Assembly (NCBI GenBank): GCA_964481755.1
Contig: CAYZVH010000021.1
Location: forward strand, 1 to 28,290
DNA from: Phocaeicola_A sp964481755
GTDB lineage: Bacteria; Bacteroidota; Bacteroidia; Bacteroidales; Bacteroidaceae
DNA length: 28,290 nucleotides
Direction: 5' to 3'
Shown here: positions 13,798 through 21,267 of the stretch, one piece after another
Position numbering within the stretch: the stretch's first letter is position 1
Layout: every line of letters begins with the position of its first letter
Translations under genes and position numbers: made by a program
Notes under the pieces: model-generated
The model's input: the letters and a program-made list of their open reading frames with translations, nothing else
Told to the model about the DNA's origin: nothing
The model's database searches: none

Positions 13798-13828
13798 TTG
13801 TGTATTAAGAATAAAAGGTCTAACTTTG
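13798..13828 (+). promoter_or_regulatory. Promoter of rpmB-rpmG-DUF4295
   Basis: TTG (13798-13800), a 20-nt spacer and TAACTTTG (13821-13828) fit the Bacteroides consensus. The leader is about 45 nt and A-rich. Confidence 0.75.
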
Positions 13829-13877
13829 CGTCCTGTTTGAGATAAATAAGAAAAAAACTAAAAAACAATAGATAGCA

Positions 13878-14138
13878 ATGTCGAAAATTTGTCAAATTAC
13901 CGGAAAGAAAGCCATGATTGGCAATAACGTTTCACACTCGAAAAAGAGAACTAAAAGAACTTTCGATGTGAATCTGTTTACTAAAAAATTCTACTACGTA
14001 GAGCAGGATTGTTGGATCAGCCTTAAAATCTGCGCCAACGGCTTGCGTGTTATTAATAAGAAAGGCTTGGATGCCGCTCTGACAGAGGCCGTAGCAAAAG
14101 GCTATTGCGACTGGAAAAGCATCAAAGTCATTGGTTAA
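13878..14138 (+). CDS. rpmB: 50S ribosomal protein bL28
   Basis: The protein has 86 residues with the family N-terminus MSKICQITGKKAMIGNNVSHSKKRTKR (shown here only as an identifier of the bL28 signature) and WISLKICANGLRVINKKGLD. It contributes to the E-site side of the large subunit. It heads a compact operon with rpmG (21-nt gap) and the DUF4295 gene, an arrangement seen widely in Bacteroidetes. No Shine-Dalgarno is present. Confidence 0.96.
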   Translation: MSKICQITGKKAMIGNNVSHSKKRTKRTFDVNLFTKKFYYVEQDCWISLKICANGLRVINKKGLDAALTEAVAKGYCDWKSIKVIG

Positions 14139-14159
14139 AAATTTGGGAGACTCTGAAAT

Positions 14160-14348
14160 ATGGCAAAGAAAACAAAAGGTAATAGAGTGCAGGTAATCCT
14201 GGAGTGCACAGAGCACAAGGATAGTGGTATGCCTGGTACTTCACGTTATATTACTACGAAGAACAGAAAGAACACCACAGAGAGATTGGAACTCAAGAAG
14301 TACAATCCTATCTTGAAGAGAGTAACAGTACATAAAGAAATTAAATAA
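14160..14348 (+). CDS. rpmG: 50S ribosomal protein bL33
   Basis: The protein has 62 residues: MAKKTKGNRVQVILECTEH, then SRYITTKNRKNTTERLELKK and a basic end. The region ECTEH keeps one Cys, but the second CxxC of zinc-binding bL33 forms is absent, so this is the zinc-independent (C-) type. It is followed after 9 nt by the DUF4295 gene. Confidence 0.95.
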   Translation: MAKKTKGNRVQVILECTEHKDSGMPGTSRYITTKNRKNTTERLELKKYNPILKRVTVHKEIK

Positions 14349-14357
14349 TAACAGACC

Positions 14358-14513
14358 ATGGCAAAGAAAACAGTCGCTACCCTTCAAACTGGTAAAGAAG
14401 GACGTTCTTACTCAAAGGTTATCAGAATGGTGAAGTCTCCGAAGACAGGAGCTTACGTTTTTGATGAGCAGATGGTTCCGAACGAAAAGGTTCAGGAGTT
14501 TTTCAAGAAATAA
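14358..14513 (+). CDS. DUF4295 small basic protein, probable ribosomal protein bL38
   Basis: The protein has 51 residues, starting MAKKTVATLQTGKEGRSYSK and ending EKVQEFFKK. It is lysine-rich, has no cysteines, and sits immediately after rpmG, ahead of a strong terminator. The family is restricted to Bacteroidetes and is nearly always in this position. A Bacteroidetes ribosome structure (Flavobacterium johnsoniae) revealed an additional large-subunit protein named bL38. From memory I believe it corresponds to this family, but I cannot confirm that here. The gene would be missed by length-filtered ORF callers. Real-gene status is certain by context; the bL38 identity is moderate. Confidence 0.88.
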   Translation: MAKKTVATLQTGKEGRSYSKVIRMVKSPKTGAYVFDEQMVPNEKVQEFFKK

Positions 14514-14533
14514 TCTTCGGACACTAGATATTT

Positions 14534-14569
14534 AAAGTCCTCTTCAATCAAATGAAGAGGACTTTTTTT
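14534..14569 (+). terminator. Terminator after the DUF4295 gene
   Basis: AAAGTCCTCTTCA (14534-14546) pairs exactly with TGAAGAGGACTTT (14553-14565), followed by more T to 14569. It separates the ribosomal-protein unit from ftsY. Confidence 0.93.
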
Positions 14570-14596
14570 GTTGTATGAATATTATTCGTATCTTTG
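14567..14596 (+). promoter_or_regulatory. Promoter of ftsY-rimO
   Basis: TTTG (14567-14570), 18 nt, then TATCTTTG (14589-14596). The -33 box overlaps the T run of the preceding terminator. The leader to the ATG at 14618 would be only about 15-20 nt. Confidence 0.7.
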
Positions 14597-14617
14597 CATT
14601 ACTAATAAATTCATATT

Positions 14618-15577
14618 ATGGGAATCTTTGATTTCTTCTCTAAAGATAAAAAAGAGACACTGGATAAGGGCTTGGCCAAAACGAAAGAGAGCGTTTTCAG
14701 CAAGATAGCACGCGCCGTTGCCGGCAAGTCCAAGGTCGACGATGAAGTGCTGGACAACCTCGAGGAGGTGCTGGTGACTTCGGATGTGGGCGTGGAAACA
14801 ACACTGAAAATCATCAAGAGGATTGAGGAACGTGCCGCAAGGGACAAATATGTAGGTACGGATGAACTCAACGAACTGCTGAAGGAGGAAATAGCCGCGA
14901 TGTTGGCCGAAAACAATACGGTGGATTCCGAATCGTTCGACATTGACACCGAAAAGAAACCATACGTGATGATGGTGGTGGGTGTGAACGGAGTAGGAAA
15001 GACGACGACCATCGGTAAGCTGGCCTACCAGTTCAAGAAAGCGGGCAAGAATGTCTACCTGGGCGCTGCGGACACGTTCCGCGCGGCTGCTGTGGAGCAA
15101 TTGCTCATCTGGGGCGAACGGGTAGGAGTGCCGGTCGTGAAGCAGAAGATGGGTGCCGACCCAGCCTCCGTGGCCTTCGACACACTGAGCTCTGCCGTAG
15201 CCAACAATGCCGATGTGGTGATTATCGACACGGCAGGCCGACTGCACAACAAAGTGGGCTTGATGAATGAGCTGACGAAGATAAAGAACGTGATGAAGAA
15301 GGTGGTTCCGCACGCTCCCAACGAGGTGTTGCTCGTGCTCGATGGCTCCACCGGACAGAATGCCTTTGAACAGGCGAAACAGTTTACGCTTGCGACAGAG
15401 GTCACCTCTTTGGCGGTAACCAAACTGGATGGTACCGCGAAAGGTGGTGTGGTGTTGGGCATTTCCGACCAATTCAAGATTCCGGTGAAGTATATCGGAC
15501 TGGGTGAGGGAATGGAAGACCTGCAGCTGTTCAACAAGCGCGAGTTCGTTGATTCATTATTCGGCAATACGAAATGA
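14618..15577 (+). CDS. ftsY: Signal recognition particle receptor FtsY
   Basis: The protein has 319 residues: an N domain (about 1-100), then the SRP-type G domain with G1 GVNGVGKTT (122-130), DTAGR (204-208) and TKLDG (268-272), and the family end GVGEGMEDLQLF-like segment (GLGEGMEDL). It is the membrane-associated GTPase receptor that docks SRP-bound ribosomes to SecYEG. The acidic A domain of E. coli FtsY is absent; the protein starts MGIFDFFSKDKKE, a short amphipathic membrane-targeting helix. It overlaps rimO by 4 nt (ATGA), so translation is coupled. Confidence 0.96.
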   Translation: MGIFDFFSKDKKETLDKGLAKTKESVFSKIARAVAGKSKVDDEVLDNLEEVLVTSDVGVETTLKIIKRIEERAARDKYVGTDELNELLKEEIAAMLAENNTVDSESFDIDTEKKPYVMMVVGVNGVGKTTTIGKLAYQFKKAGKNVYLGAADTFRAAAVEQLLIWGERVGVPVVKQKMGADPASVAFDTLSSAVANNADVVIIDTAGRLHNKVGLMNELTKIKNVMKKVVPHAPNEVLLVLDGSTGQNAFEQAKQFTLATEVTSLAVTKLDGTAKGGVVLGISDQFKIPVKYIGLGEGMEDLQLFNKREFVDSLFGNTK

Positions 15578-16875
15578 GACACAATACGGTAGACATCATC
15601 ACGCTGGGCTGTTCCAAGAACCTGGTGGACTCGGAACGGCTGATTCGTCAGCTGGAGCTGAACGGCTACAGGGTGAACCACGATCCGGAGAACCCGAAAG
15701 GGGAGATAGCCGTGATAAACACTTGTGGCTTCATTGGTGACGCGAAGGAGGAATCCATCAACACCATCTTGGAGTTCTGTAAGGCAAAAGAGGAGGGTAG
15801 GTTGCGTAAGCTCTATGTAATGGGCTGCTTGTCAGAGCGCTACTTGAACGACTTGCTGCAGGAGATTCCCCAAGTGGACAAGTTCTACGGAAAATTCAAT
15901 TGGCCGGAGTTGCTCAACGATTTGGGAAAGACTTATCATGAGGACCAGGCCAACGAACGTTATCTGACGACTCCGTCGCACTACGCATACCTGAAAATCT
16001 CAGAAGGTTGCGACCGCAACTGCTCCTACTGCGCCATTCCCATCATCACGGGACATCACGTGTCTCGTCCGATGGAGGAAATCCTCGACGAGGTGAAGAC
16101 ATTGGTCAGCAAGGGAGTGAAGGAGTTTCAGGTGATTGCCCAGGAGCTTACCTATTATGGTATGGACCTGTATAAGAAGCAGATGCTTCCGGAACTGATT
16201 GAACGCATGTCGGACATTGAAGGGGTGGAATGGATTCGTCTACATTATGCCTATCCGGCCCATTTCCCGGAAGACCTGTTCCGTGTGATGCGCGAAAGAG
16301 ACAATGTGTGCAAATACATGGACATTGCCTTGCAACACATCAGCGACAACATGCTGCAGAAGATGCATCGGCATGTGACCAAGGAGGAGACGTATCGGTT
16401 GATACAACGTTTCCGCGACGAGGTGCCCGGCATCCATCTCCGTACGACGCTGATGGTGGGACATCCCGGTGAGACCGAGGCCGACTTTGAGGAGCTGAAG
16501 GAGTTCGTACGCAAGGTACGCTTCGATAGGATGGGCGCTTTCGCTTACTCCGAGGAGGAGGGGACCTATGCAGCGGAGCATTATGAGGATGAGATCCCTG
16601 ACGAGGTGAAACAGAAACGTCTGGACGAATTGATGGCTCTGCAACAGGAGATTGCTTCGGAACTGAGTGAGCGCAAGATAGGCCAACAGCTCAAGGTAAT
16701 CATAGACCGTACGGAGGGTGACTACTACATTGGACGCACAGAATATGATTCACCGGAAGTGGACCCGGAGGTATTGATTCCTTGCAGCGAAAAGAAGTTG
16801 AAGATAGGAGATTTCTATCAAGTGAAAGTGACGGATGCGGACGACTTCGACCTCTACGCGACCGTCATAAGTTGA
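15574..16875 (+). CDS. rimO: Ribosomal protein uS12 methylthiotransferase RimO
   Basis: The protein has 433 residues. The N-terminal MTTase domain has cluster cysteines Cys13 (LGCSKNLVDSE), Cys51 (NTCGFIGDA) and Cys85 (MGCLSE). The radical-SAM cluster motif is Cys146-Cys150-Cys153 (CDRNCSYC), and a C-terminal TRAM domain covers about 370-433. GCSKNLVDSE and IPIITG are typical of RimO rather than MiaB. It methylthiolates the conserved Asp of uS12. The start codon overlaps the ftsY stop. The next gene begins 31 nt downstream without a clear promoter, so the transcript may continue into the HU genes. Confidence 0.95.
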   Translation: MRHNTVDIITLGCSKNLVDSERLIRQLELNGYRVNHDPENPKGEIAVINTCGFIGDAKEESINTILEFCKAKEEGRLRKLYVMGCLSERYLNDLLQEIPQVDKFYGKFNWPELLNDLGKTYHEDQANERYLTTPSHYAYLKISEGCDRNCSYCAIPIITGHHVSRPMEEILDEVKTLVSKGVKEFQVIAQELTYYGMDLYKKQMLPELIERMSDIEGVEWIRLHYAYPAHFPEDLFRVMRERDNVCKYMDIALQHISDNMLQKMHRHVTKEETYRLIQRFRDEVPGIHLRTTLMVGHPGETEADFEELKEFVRKVRFDRMGAFAYSEEEGTYAAEHYEDEIPDEVKQKRLDELMALQQEIASELSERKIGQQLKVIIDRTEGDYYIGRTEYDSPEVDPEVLIPCSEKKLKIGDFYQVKVTDADDFDLYATVIS

Positions 16876-16906
16876 TTTTGATACCTTAATACTAATAATT
16901 ACATAC

Positions 16907-17188
16907 TTGAATAACCAGGATTACATATCGGCATTGGCCAAGAGGCTGAAGTCAACGGACAAAGAAACGGCCTTGATGGTGCAGAAAGTAATTTCCGCAA
17001 TGACGGAGCAACTGCAGGACGGCAAGGTGGTCTCTGTGCACGGCTTCGGAACGTTGGAAGTTAAGAAGAAGATGGAGCGCATCTCCGTCAACCCAGTATC
17101 GAAGAAACGTATTCTTGTGCCACCAAAGTTGGTCTTGGCATTCAAGCCAAGTAATGTGCTAAAAAGTAAATTTAAAGGAGGAAATTGA
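16907..17188 (+). CDS. HU-family DNA-binding protein (TTG start)
   Basis: The protein has 93 residues if TTG at 16907 is the start; no ATG or GTG occurs upstream in frame, and the first internal ATG would delete the first HU helices. MNNQDYISALAKRL..., VHGFGTLEV and ISVNPVSKKRILVPPKLVLAFKPS show a complete HU/IHF fold. The Asn-Pro at the beta-arm tip, the intercalating proline position, is retained. It would bind and bend DNA as a dimer, alone or with a partner HU. It ends 1 nt before the HU-LysM gene and contains that gene's Shine-Dalgarno in its last codons, so the two are co-transcribed. Heterodimerisation with the next protein's HU domain is a natural possibility but is untested. Confidence 0.88.
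   Translation: MNNQDYISALAKRLKSTDKETALMVQKVISAMTEQLQDGKVVSVHGFGTLEVKKKMERISVNPVSKKRILVPPKLVLAFKPSNVLKSKFKGGN
17174..17181 (+). promoter_or_regulatory. Strong Shine-Dalgarno of the HU-LysM gene
   Basis: AAAGGAGG ends 8 nt before the ATG at 17190 and lies inside the last codons of the upstream HU gene (K-G-G-N-stop). Outside rpsR and rplI, no other gene in the window has a comparable SD. Confidence 0.8.
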
Positions 17189-17189
17189 T

Positions 17190-19151
17190 ATGGCTGACAA
17201 GTTAACAATACAGGACCTCTCGGCTGCATTGGCCGAAAAGAACGGCATAGACCGCAAGGATGCCGAGACTTTCATTAGAGCCATGTTCGACTTGATAGAA
17301 GAGTCGCTCGAGAAGGACAAGTATGTGAAAGTGAAAGGCTTTGGTGTGTTCAAACTGATAAGCGTCAACAACCGGGAGAGCGTGAACATCAACACGGGCG
17401 AACGGTTCGAGATACAGGAGCACTACAAGGTTTCCTTCATACCGGACCCAACTCTCAAAGGCATCATCAACAAGCCCTTTGAGTTCTTCGACTCCGTAGT
17501 CCTGAACGAGGGCATAGAATTGGAGAATACCGAAGAAGATGCGGATATCAAGACCTCCGAAGCTAATGATAGGGAAGACGCTGACGAACCATTGACCGTA
17601 GACGAGGACATGGCGGTGGAAACCCAAGAAATCGATGAACCCCAAGAGGTGGAGGTACCTCAAGGTACTGAGTCGCAAGTGCATGATTCGCATGAGACAG
17701 ATGAAACTCAAGAGATAGAAACTCCATTGTATGATTCTCAAGAGACAGAGTTGAAAGAAGCCGAACCTCAAGAGATAGAATCTCAGCCAACTGAAGCTGA
17801 TGAACTTGCACAATCCTCAGATGAATCTACCGAAGAATCTGAACAGACGAATGAAACATCAGCAGAAGAAGCCGAACAGGCGTATGAACCAGCAGATGAA
17901 GTTGTGCCTTCGGACGAACCTGTTGAAGAAGAAGTTGGGCAACCGAATGAACTATATGCCGAAGAAACTGCATCCTCTGACCATTCTAACGAAGGAACTG
18001 AACCATCTGCTGAAGAATCTGAAACTTCGGACGCTCCTGTTGAGGAAGAAGCGGAGCAATCGGATGGACTATATGTTGAAGAGACTGAACCTTCGAGTGA
18101 AAACCTCGAGTTTGAGCAGACTGATGAAGTCGCAGAGACGGAACCTGTTAAGAAGGAAGACGTTGCTGATGCCGATGCATACGTAGGTGAAGTCGTAGAG
18201 TTCAGCTCCTCGGAGAACTTCTACACGGACGAAGCTATAGATAACTCGGCAGGGAACACTGATTCAAGCGAAGCTTCAACGATGACTGAAGAGACGGTCG
18301 AGAAGGTTGATGACGTAGCCGAACAACCAGAGGAGGTAGCTGANNNNNNNNNNNNNNNNNNNNNNNNNNNNNNNNNNNNNNNNNNNNNNNNNNNNNNNNN
18401 NNNNNNNNNNNNNNNNNNNNNNNNNNNNNNNNNNNNNNNNNNNGAGTCTGACCAAGAACCTTCAGAGGAATCCAGCGAAGAAGCCGACGCAGAGCCGGTG
18501 GTGGCAGGAGAAGAGAAGCAGGAAGAGTTGAAGCCTATCAGCATCGATAAAAAGAAGAAAGGTTCGAAGGGTTGGCTCGTTGCCGCCTGCCTCGTCATTG
18601 TTTTAGGCATAGGCGCTTATGCGTTCTATACACTTCATGGAGAAAAAGAGGACGTGACCGCCGCTGCCCCGCAACCGCAAAAGCCTACAGGTGAAGCCCC
18701 TGCGATAGCTACTTCGAACTCTGTAGCACAGCCGAATGAAACTCAGTCTACAGAGGAGCAAACTGCCGCTTCAGCCGATGAAACAGTTGCAACGGCGACC
18801 AATGGGGGAACGACAGAGTCGAACCAAACGGTGCAAAAGACAGAACCGGCCTCGGCGAAGGATACCCAGCAAGCGATAAAGAAGACGGAATCGACTCCGG
18901 CTAATGCCGCTGTCACCACGACACCTGCGGTAGCTCAGACCCCGAAGGCCTCGAAAGGGAAATATTCCATCGTGGGCTTGAAGTGCGAGCACAAGGTCGT
19001 GTCCGGTGAGACACTCCGAAAGATTGCCCTAAAATACTATGGTACAAAGGAATTGTCTCCCTACATTGTGGAATACAACAACATTAAACAGCCGGACAAG
19101 GTCGCGGTAGGCGTGGTGCTGAAAATTCCTGAGCTGAAAGAGAATGAATAG
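17190..19151 (+). CDS. HU domain - acidic repeat linker - membrane helix - LysM fusion
   Basis: The protein has about 653 residues as assembled, including 100 N. Residues 1-100 form an HU/IHF-like domain (LTIQDLSAALAEKNGIDRKDAETF, then VKVKGFGVFKL, written here as two separate signatures). About 110-450 is a very acidic Glu/Asp/Ser/Thr-rich, low-complexity linker with degenerate repeats, containing the gap. KKKKGSK precedes a single membrane helix (about 462-484, WLVAACLVIVLGIGAYAFY). A second, Ala/Thr/Gln-rich linker follows, then a LysM domain (about 595-650: CEHKVVSGETLRKIALKYYG, then KIPEL). Positive charges before the helix place HU in the cytoplasm and LysM in the periplasm. LysM binds peptidoglycan GlcNAc, so the protein could link DNA and cell wall; that role is inference. 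A terminator follows at 19206-19242. Confidence 0.85.
   Translation: MADKLTIQDLSAALAEKNGIDRKDAETFIRAMFDLIEESLEKDKYVKVKGFGVFKLISVNNRESVNINTGERFEIQEHYKVSFIPDPTLKGIINKPFEFFDSVVLNEGIELENTEEDADIKTSEANDREDADEPLTVDEDMAVETQEIDEPQEVEVPQGTESQVHDSHETDETQEIETPLYDSQETELKEAEPQEIESQPTEADELAQSSDESTEESEQTNETSAEEAEQAYEPADEVVPSDEPVEEEVGQPNELYAEETASSDHSNEGTEPSAEESETSDAPVEEEAEQSDGLYVEETEPSSENLEFEQTDEVAETEPVKKEDVADADAYVGEVVEFSSSENFYTDEAIDNSAGNTDSSEASTMTEETVEKVDDVAEQPEEVAXXXXXXXXXXXXXXXXXXXXXXXXXXXXXXXXXXESDQEPSEESSEEADAEPVVAGEEKQEELKPISIDKKKKGSKGWLVAACLVIVLGIGAYAFYTLHGEKEDVTAAAPQPQKPTGEAPAIATSNSVAQPNETQSTEEQTAASADETVATATNGGTTESNQTVQKTEPASAKDTQQAIKKTESTPANAAVTTTPAVAQTPKASKGKYSIVGLKCEHKVVSGETLRKIALKYYGTKELSPYIVEYNNIKQPDKVAVGVVLKIPELKENE
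17919..18110 (+). repeat. Duplicated 39-codon unit within the acidic linker
   Basis: PVEEEVGQPNELYAEETASS (from 17919) recurs as PVEEEAEQSDGLYVEETEPS (from 18036), exactly 117 bp apart. Shorter Glu-rich motifs (QEIE, EESE) also recur to the left. The repeat nature explains why assembly broke nearby. Confidence 0.75.
18344..18443. other. Assembly gap, 100 N, in the acidic linker
   Basis: One hundred N is the usual placeholder for a gap of unknown size. It falls in repetitive acidic-linker DNA. As written the frame continues, but true linker length and repeat number are unknown. Confidence 0.97.
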
Positions 19152-19205
19152 CCCTTTCAGTGGTGATGGATGCAAGGTTGTGCAAACTGACATACCTAAT
19201 ATTAC

Positions 19206-19242
19206 AAATACTCTTAAAATCTAAGTTTTAGGAGTATTTTTT
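19206..19242 (+). terminator. Terminator after the HU-LysM gene
   Basis: AAATACTCTTAAAA (19206-19219) pairs with TTTTAGGAGTATTT (19226-19239) with one T-G wobble around TCTAAG, followed by TTT. It separates the HU operon from the bat operon. Confidence 0.88.
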
Positions 19243-19278
19243 AGTAAATATTAGACGTGCCCATTAACAATAAAAGCG

Positions 19279-19286
19279 TACTTTTG
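19279..19286 (+). promoter_or_regulatory. -7 element of the moxR-bat operon
   Basis: TACTTTTG fits TAnnTTTG; no TTG is seen at the -33 distance. The leader to the ATG at 19356 would be about 65 nt. Confidence 0.55.
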
Positions 19287-19355
19287 GGCGTTGAATAAAG
19301 CAGGTAGATAGATCCTGACGTAAAAGATAAGTAAAACATTAAATTAAATAGATTT

Positions 19356-20351
19356 ATGGCAGAAGCAATTGATATTCGCGAATTGAATGAGCGAATTGAA
19401 AGACAAAGTGCATTCGTGACAAACTTGATGACTGGTATGGACCAAGTCATCGTAGGACAGAAACACTTGGTTGAATCATTATTGATTGGACTCTTGTCCG
19501 ACGGACATGTGTTGCTCGAAGGTGTTCCAGGATTGGCTAAGACATTGGCCATAAAGACATTGGCATCGTTAATCGACGCTAAATATAGCCGTATCCAGTT
19601 TACCCCGGACTTGTTGCCGGCCGACGTCATCGGTACAATGATATACAACCAGAAGGACGAACGGTTCGTTGCAAACAAAGGACCTATCTTCGCTAACTTC
19701 GTGTTGGCAGATGAAATAAACCGTGCTCCGGCAAAGGTTCAGAGCGCATTGCTCGAGGCTATGCAGGAGCGTCAGGTGACATTGAGCAAGGAAACATTCC
19801 CCCTGCCGGAACCATTCCTCGTGTTGGCTACCCAGAACCCGATAGAGCAGGAGGGTACTTATCCATTGCCTGAAGCACAAGTGGACCGTTTCATGTTGAA
19901 GGTAGTCATCGACTATCCGAAATTGGAGGAAGAGAAGAAGATTATCCGTCAGAACATCAGTGGCGAGAAGATAGAGGTTCGTCCGATACTGCGTAGCGAG
20001 GAGATTCTGGAAGCCCGCAAGGTGGTTCGCCAGGTTTACCTCGACGAGAAGATTGAGCAATACATTGCCGACATCGTGTTCGCTACCCGTTATCCGGCCA
20101 AGTATAATCTCAAGGAGCTGGAGAGCTTCATCTCGTTCGGTGGATCTCCGCGTGCTTCCATCAACTTGGCTTTGGCAGCCCGTGCTTACGCGTTCATCAA
20201 ACGCCGTGGTTACGTGATCCCCGAAGATGTGCGTGCTGTGGCTCATGACGTGCTCCGTCACCGCATCGGACTCAGCTACGAGGCTGAAGCCGGCAACGTG
20301 ACAGCCGAGGAGATTGTCAGCAAGATATTGAATAAGGTAGAAGTGCCCTAA
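19356..20351 (+). CDS. moxR: MoxR-family AAA+ ATPase
   Basis: The protein has 331 residues with Walker A GVPGLAKT (56-63), Walker B LADEINRAPAK with Asp119/Glu120, sensor 1 LATQNPIEQEGTYPLPEAQ and the C-terminal AAA+ lid. MoxR ATPases are chaperone-like and act with VWA-domain proteins, several of which are encoded directly downstream. It begins the eight-gene cluster and is preceded by its own -7 element. In B. fragilis the equivalent locus is the Bat (Bacteroides aerotolerance) operon. It is cytoplasmic; its clients here are probably the BatA/BatB VWA proteins at the membrane (inferred). Confidence 0.93.
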   Translation: MAEAIDIRELNERIERQSAFVTNLMTGMDQVIVGQKHLVESLLIGLLSDGHVLLEGVPGLAKTLAIKTLASLIDAKYSRIQFTPDLLPADVIGTMIYNQKDERFVANKGPIFANFVLADEINRAPAKVQSALLEAMQERQVTLSKETFPLPEPFLVLATQNPIEQEGTYPLPEAQVDRFMLKVVIDYPKLEEEKKIIRQNISGEKIEVRPILRSEEILEARKVVRQVYLDEKIEQYIADIVFATRYPAKYNLKELESFISFGGSPRASINLALAARAYAFIKRRGYVIPEDVRAVAHDVLRHRIGLSYEAEAGNVTAEEIVSKILNKVEVP

Positions 20352-20384
20352 TCACCTCTATCGGATAACAGATAATAAGATTAT

Positions 20385-21254
20385 ATGGAAACGACCGAAC
20401 TTTTAAAGAGGGTTCGCCAGATAGAGATAAAGACCCGCGGACTGTCGAGCAACATCTTTGCCGGACAGTATCATTCCGCCTTTAAAGGACACGGTATGGC
20501 ATTCTCCGAGGTGCGCGAATATCAGTATGGTGACGACGTTCGCGACATCGACTGGAATGTGACGGCACGTTTCGACAAGCCGTATGTGAAAGTGTTCGAG
20601 GAGGAGCGGGAACTGACCGTGATGTTGTTGATTGACGTTTCCGGTAGTCTCGACTTCGGTACTGTACATCAGATGAAACGCGACATGGTGACGGAGATTG
20701 CCGCCACGTTGGCTTTCTCTGCCATACAGAACAACGATAAGATTGGCGTAATCTTCTTTTCGGACAAGATAGAGAAGTTCATTCCACCCCAGAAGGGACG
20801 GAAGCATATCCTCTACATCATCCGTGAGTTGCTCTCCTTCAAGCCGGAGAGCCGACGGACCGATGTGAAGTTGGCGGTAGAGTATCTGACAAATATCATA
20901 AAGAAACGCTGTACGGCATTCCTCATCAGCGACTTCATTGTGCAACAGGACTTCAAGAATCCGCTGACGATAGCTAACCGCAAGCACGACCTTGTGGCTA
21001 TCCAGGTATATGACCGCCGTGTGGAGGAACTGCCGGATGTGGGACTGATGAAGGTAGCGGATGCCGAGACTGGGCATACGCAGTACATCGACACCTCTTC
21101 GGCCAAGTTGAGAAAGATGCATCACGATTGGTGGGTGCAGAGGCAGACCCATTTGCAGGACACGTTCACGAAGAGCAATGTGGACTCCATCTCTGTGCGT
21201 ACTGACCAGGATTATGTGAAACAGCTCATGAGCTTGTTCGCAAAACGTAATTAG
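20385..21254 (+). CDS. DUF58 (VWA-like) protein of the bat cluster
   Basis: The protein has 289 residues. The DUF58 signature EVREYQYGDDVRDIDWNVTAR is present, followed by a VWA-like MIDAS start, LLIDVSGSLDFG. No signal peptide or membrane helix is visible, so it is cytoplasmic. DUF58 genes almost always follow moxR, and the pair is thought to act together in assembling or activating partner complexes. It begins 33 nt after moxR and is followed 13 nt later by the next gene. No individual biochemical activity is established for this family. Confidence 0.9.
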   Translation: METTELLKRVRQIEIKTRGLSSNIFAGQYHSAFKGHGMAFSEVREYQYGDDVRDIDWNVTARFDKPYVKVFEEERELTVMLLIDVSGSLDFGTVHQMKRDMVTEIAATLAFSAIQNNDKIGVIFFSDKIEKFIPPQKGRKHILYIIRELLSFKPESRRTDVKLAVEYLTNIIKKRCTAFLISDFIVQQDFKNPLTIANRKHDLVAIQVYDRRVEELPDVGLMKVADAETGHTQYIDTSSAKLRKMHHDWWVQRQTHLQDTFTKSNVDSISVRTDQDYVKQLMSLFAKRN

Positions 21255-21267
21255 AGTTTATTTGACA

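Noticed and set aside
13781..13815. Inverted repeat TTTATTCT/AGAATAAA after the pncC gene, suspected terminator
   Set aside because: It is AT-only with a 19-nt loop and no T run, and it overlaps the rpmB promoter; more likely incidental.
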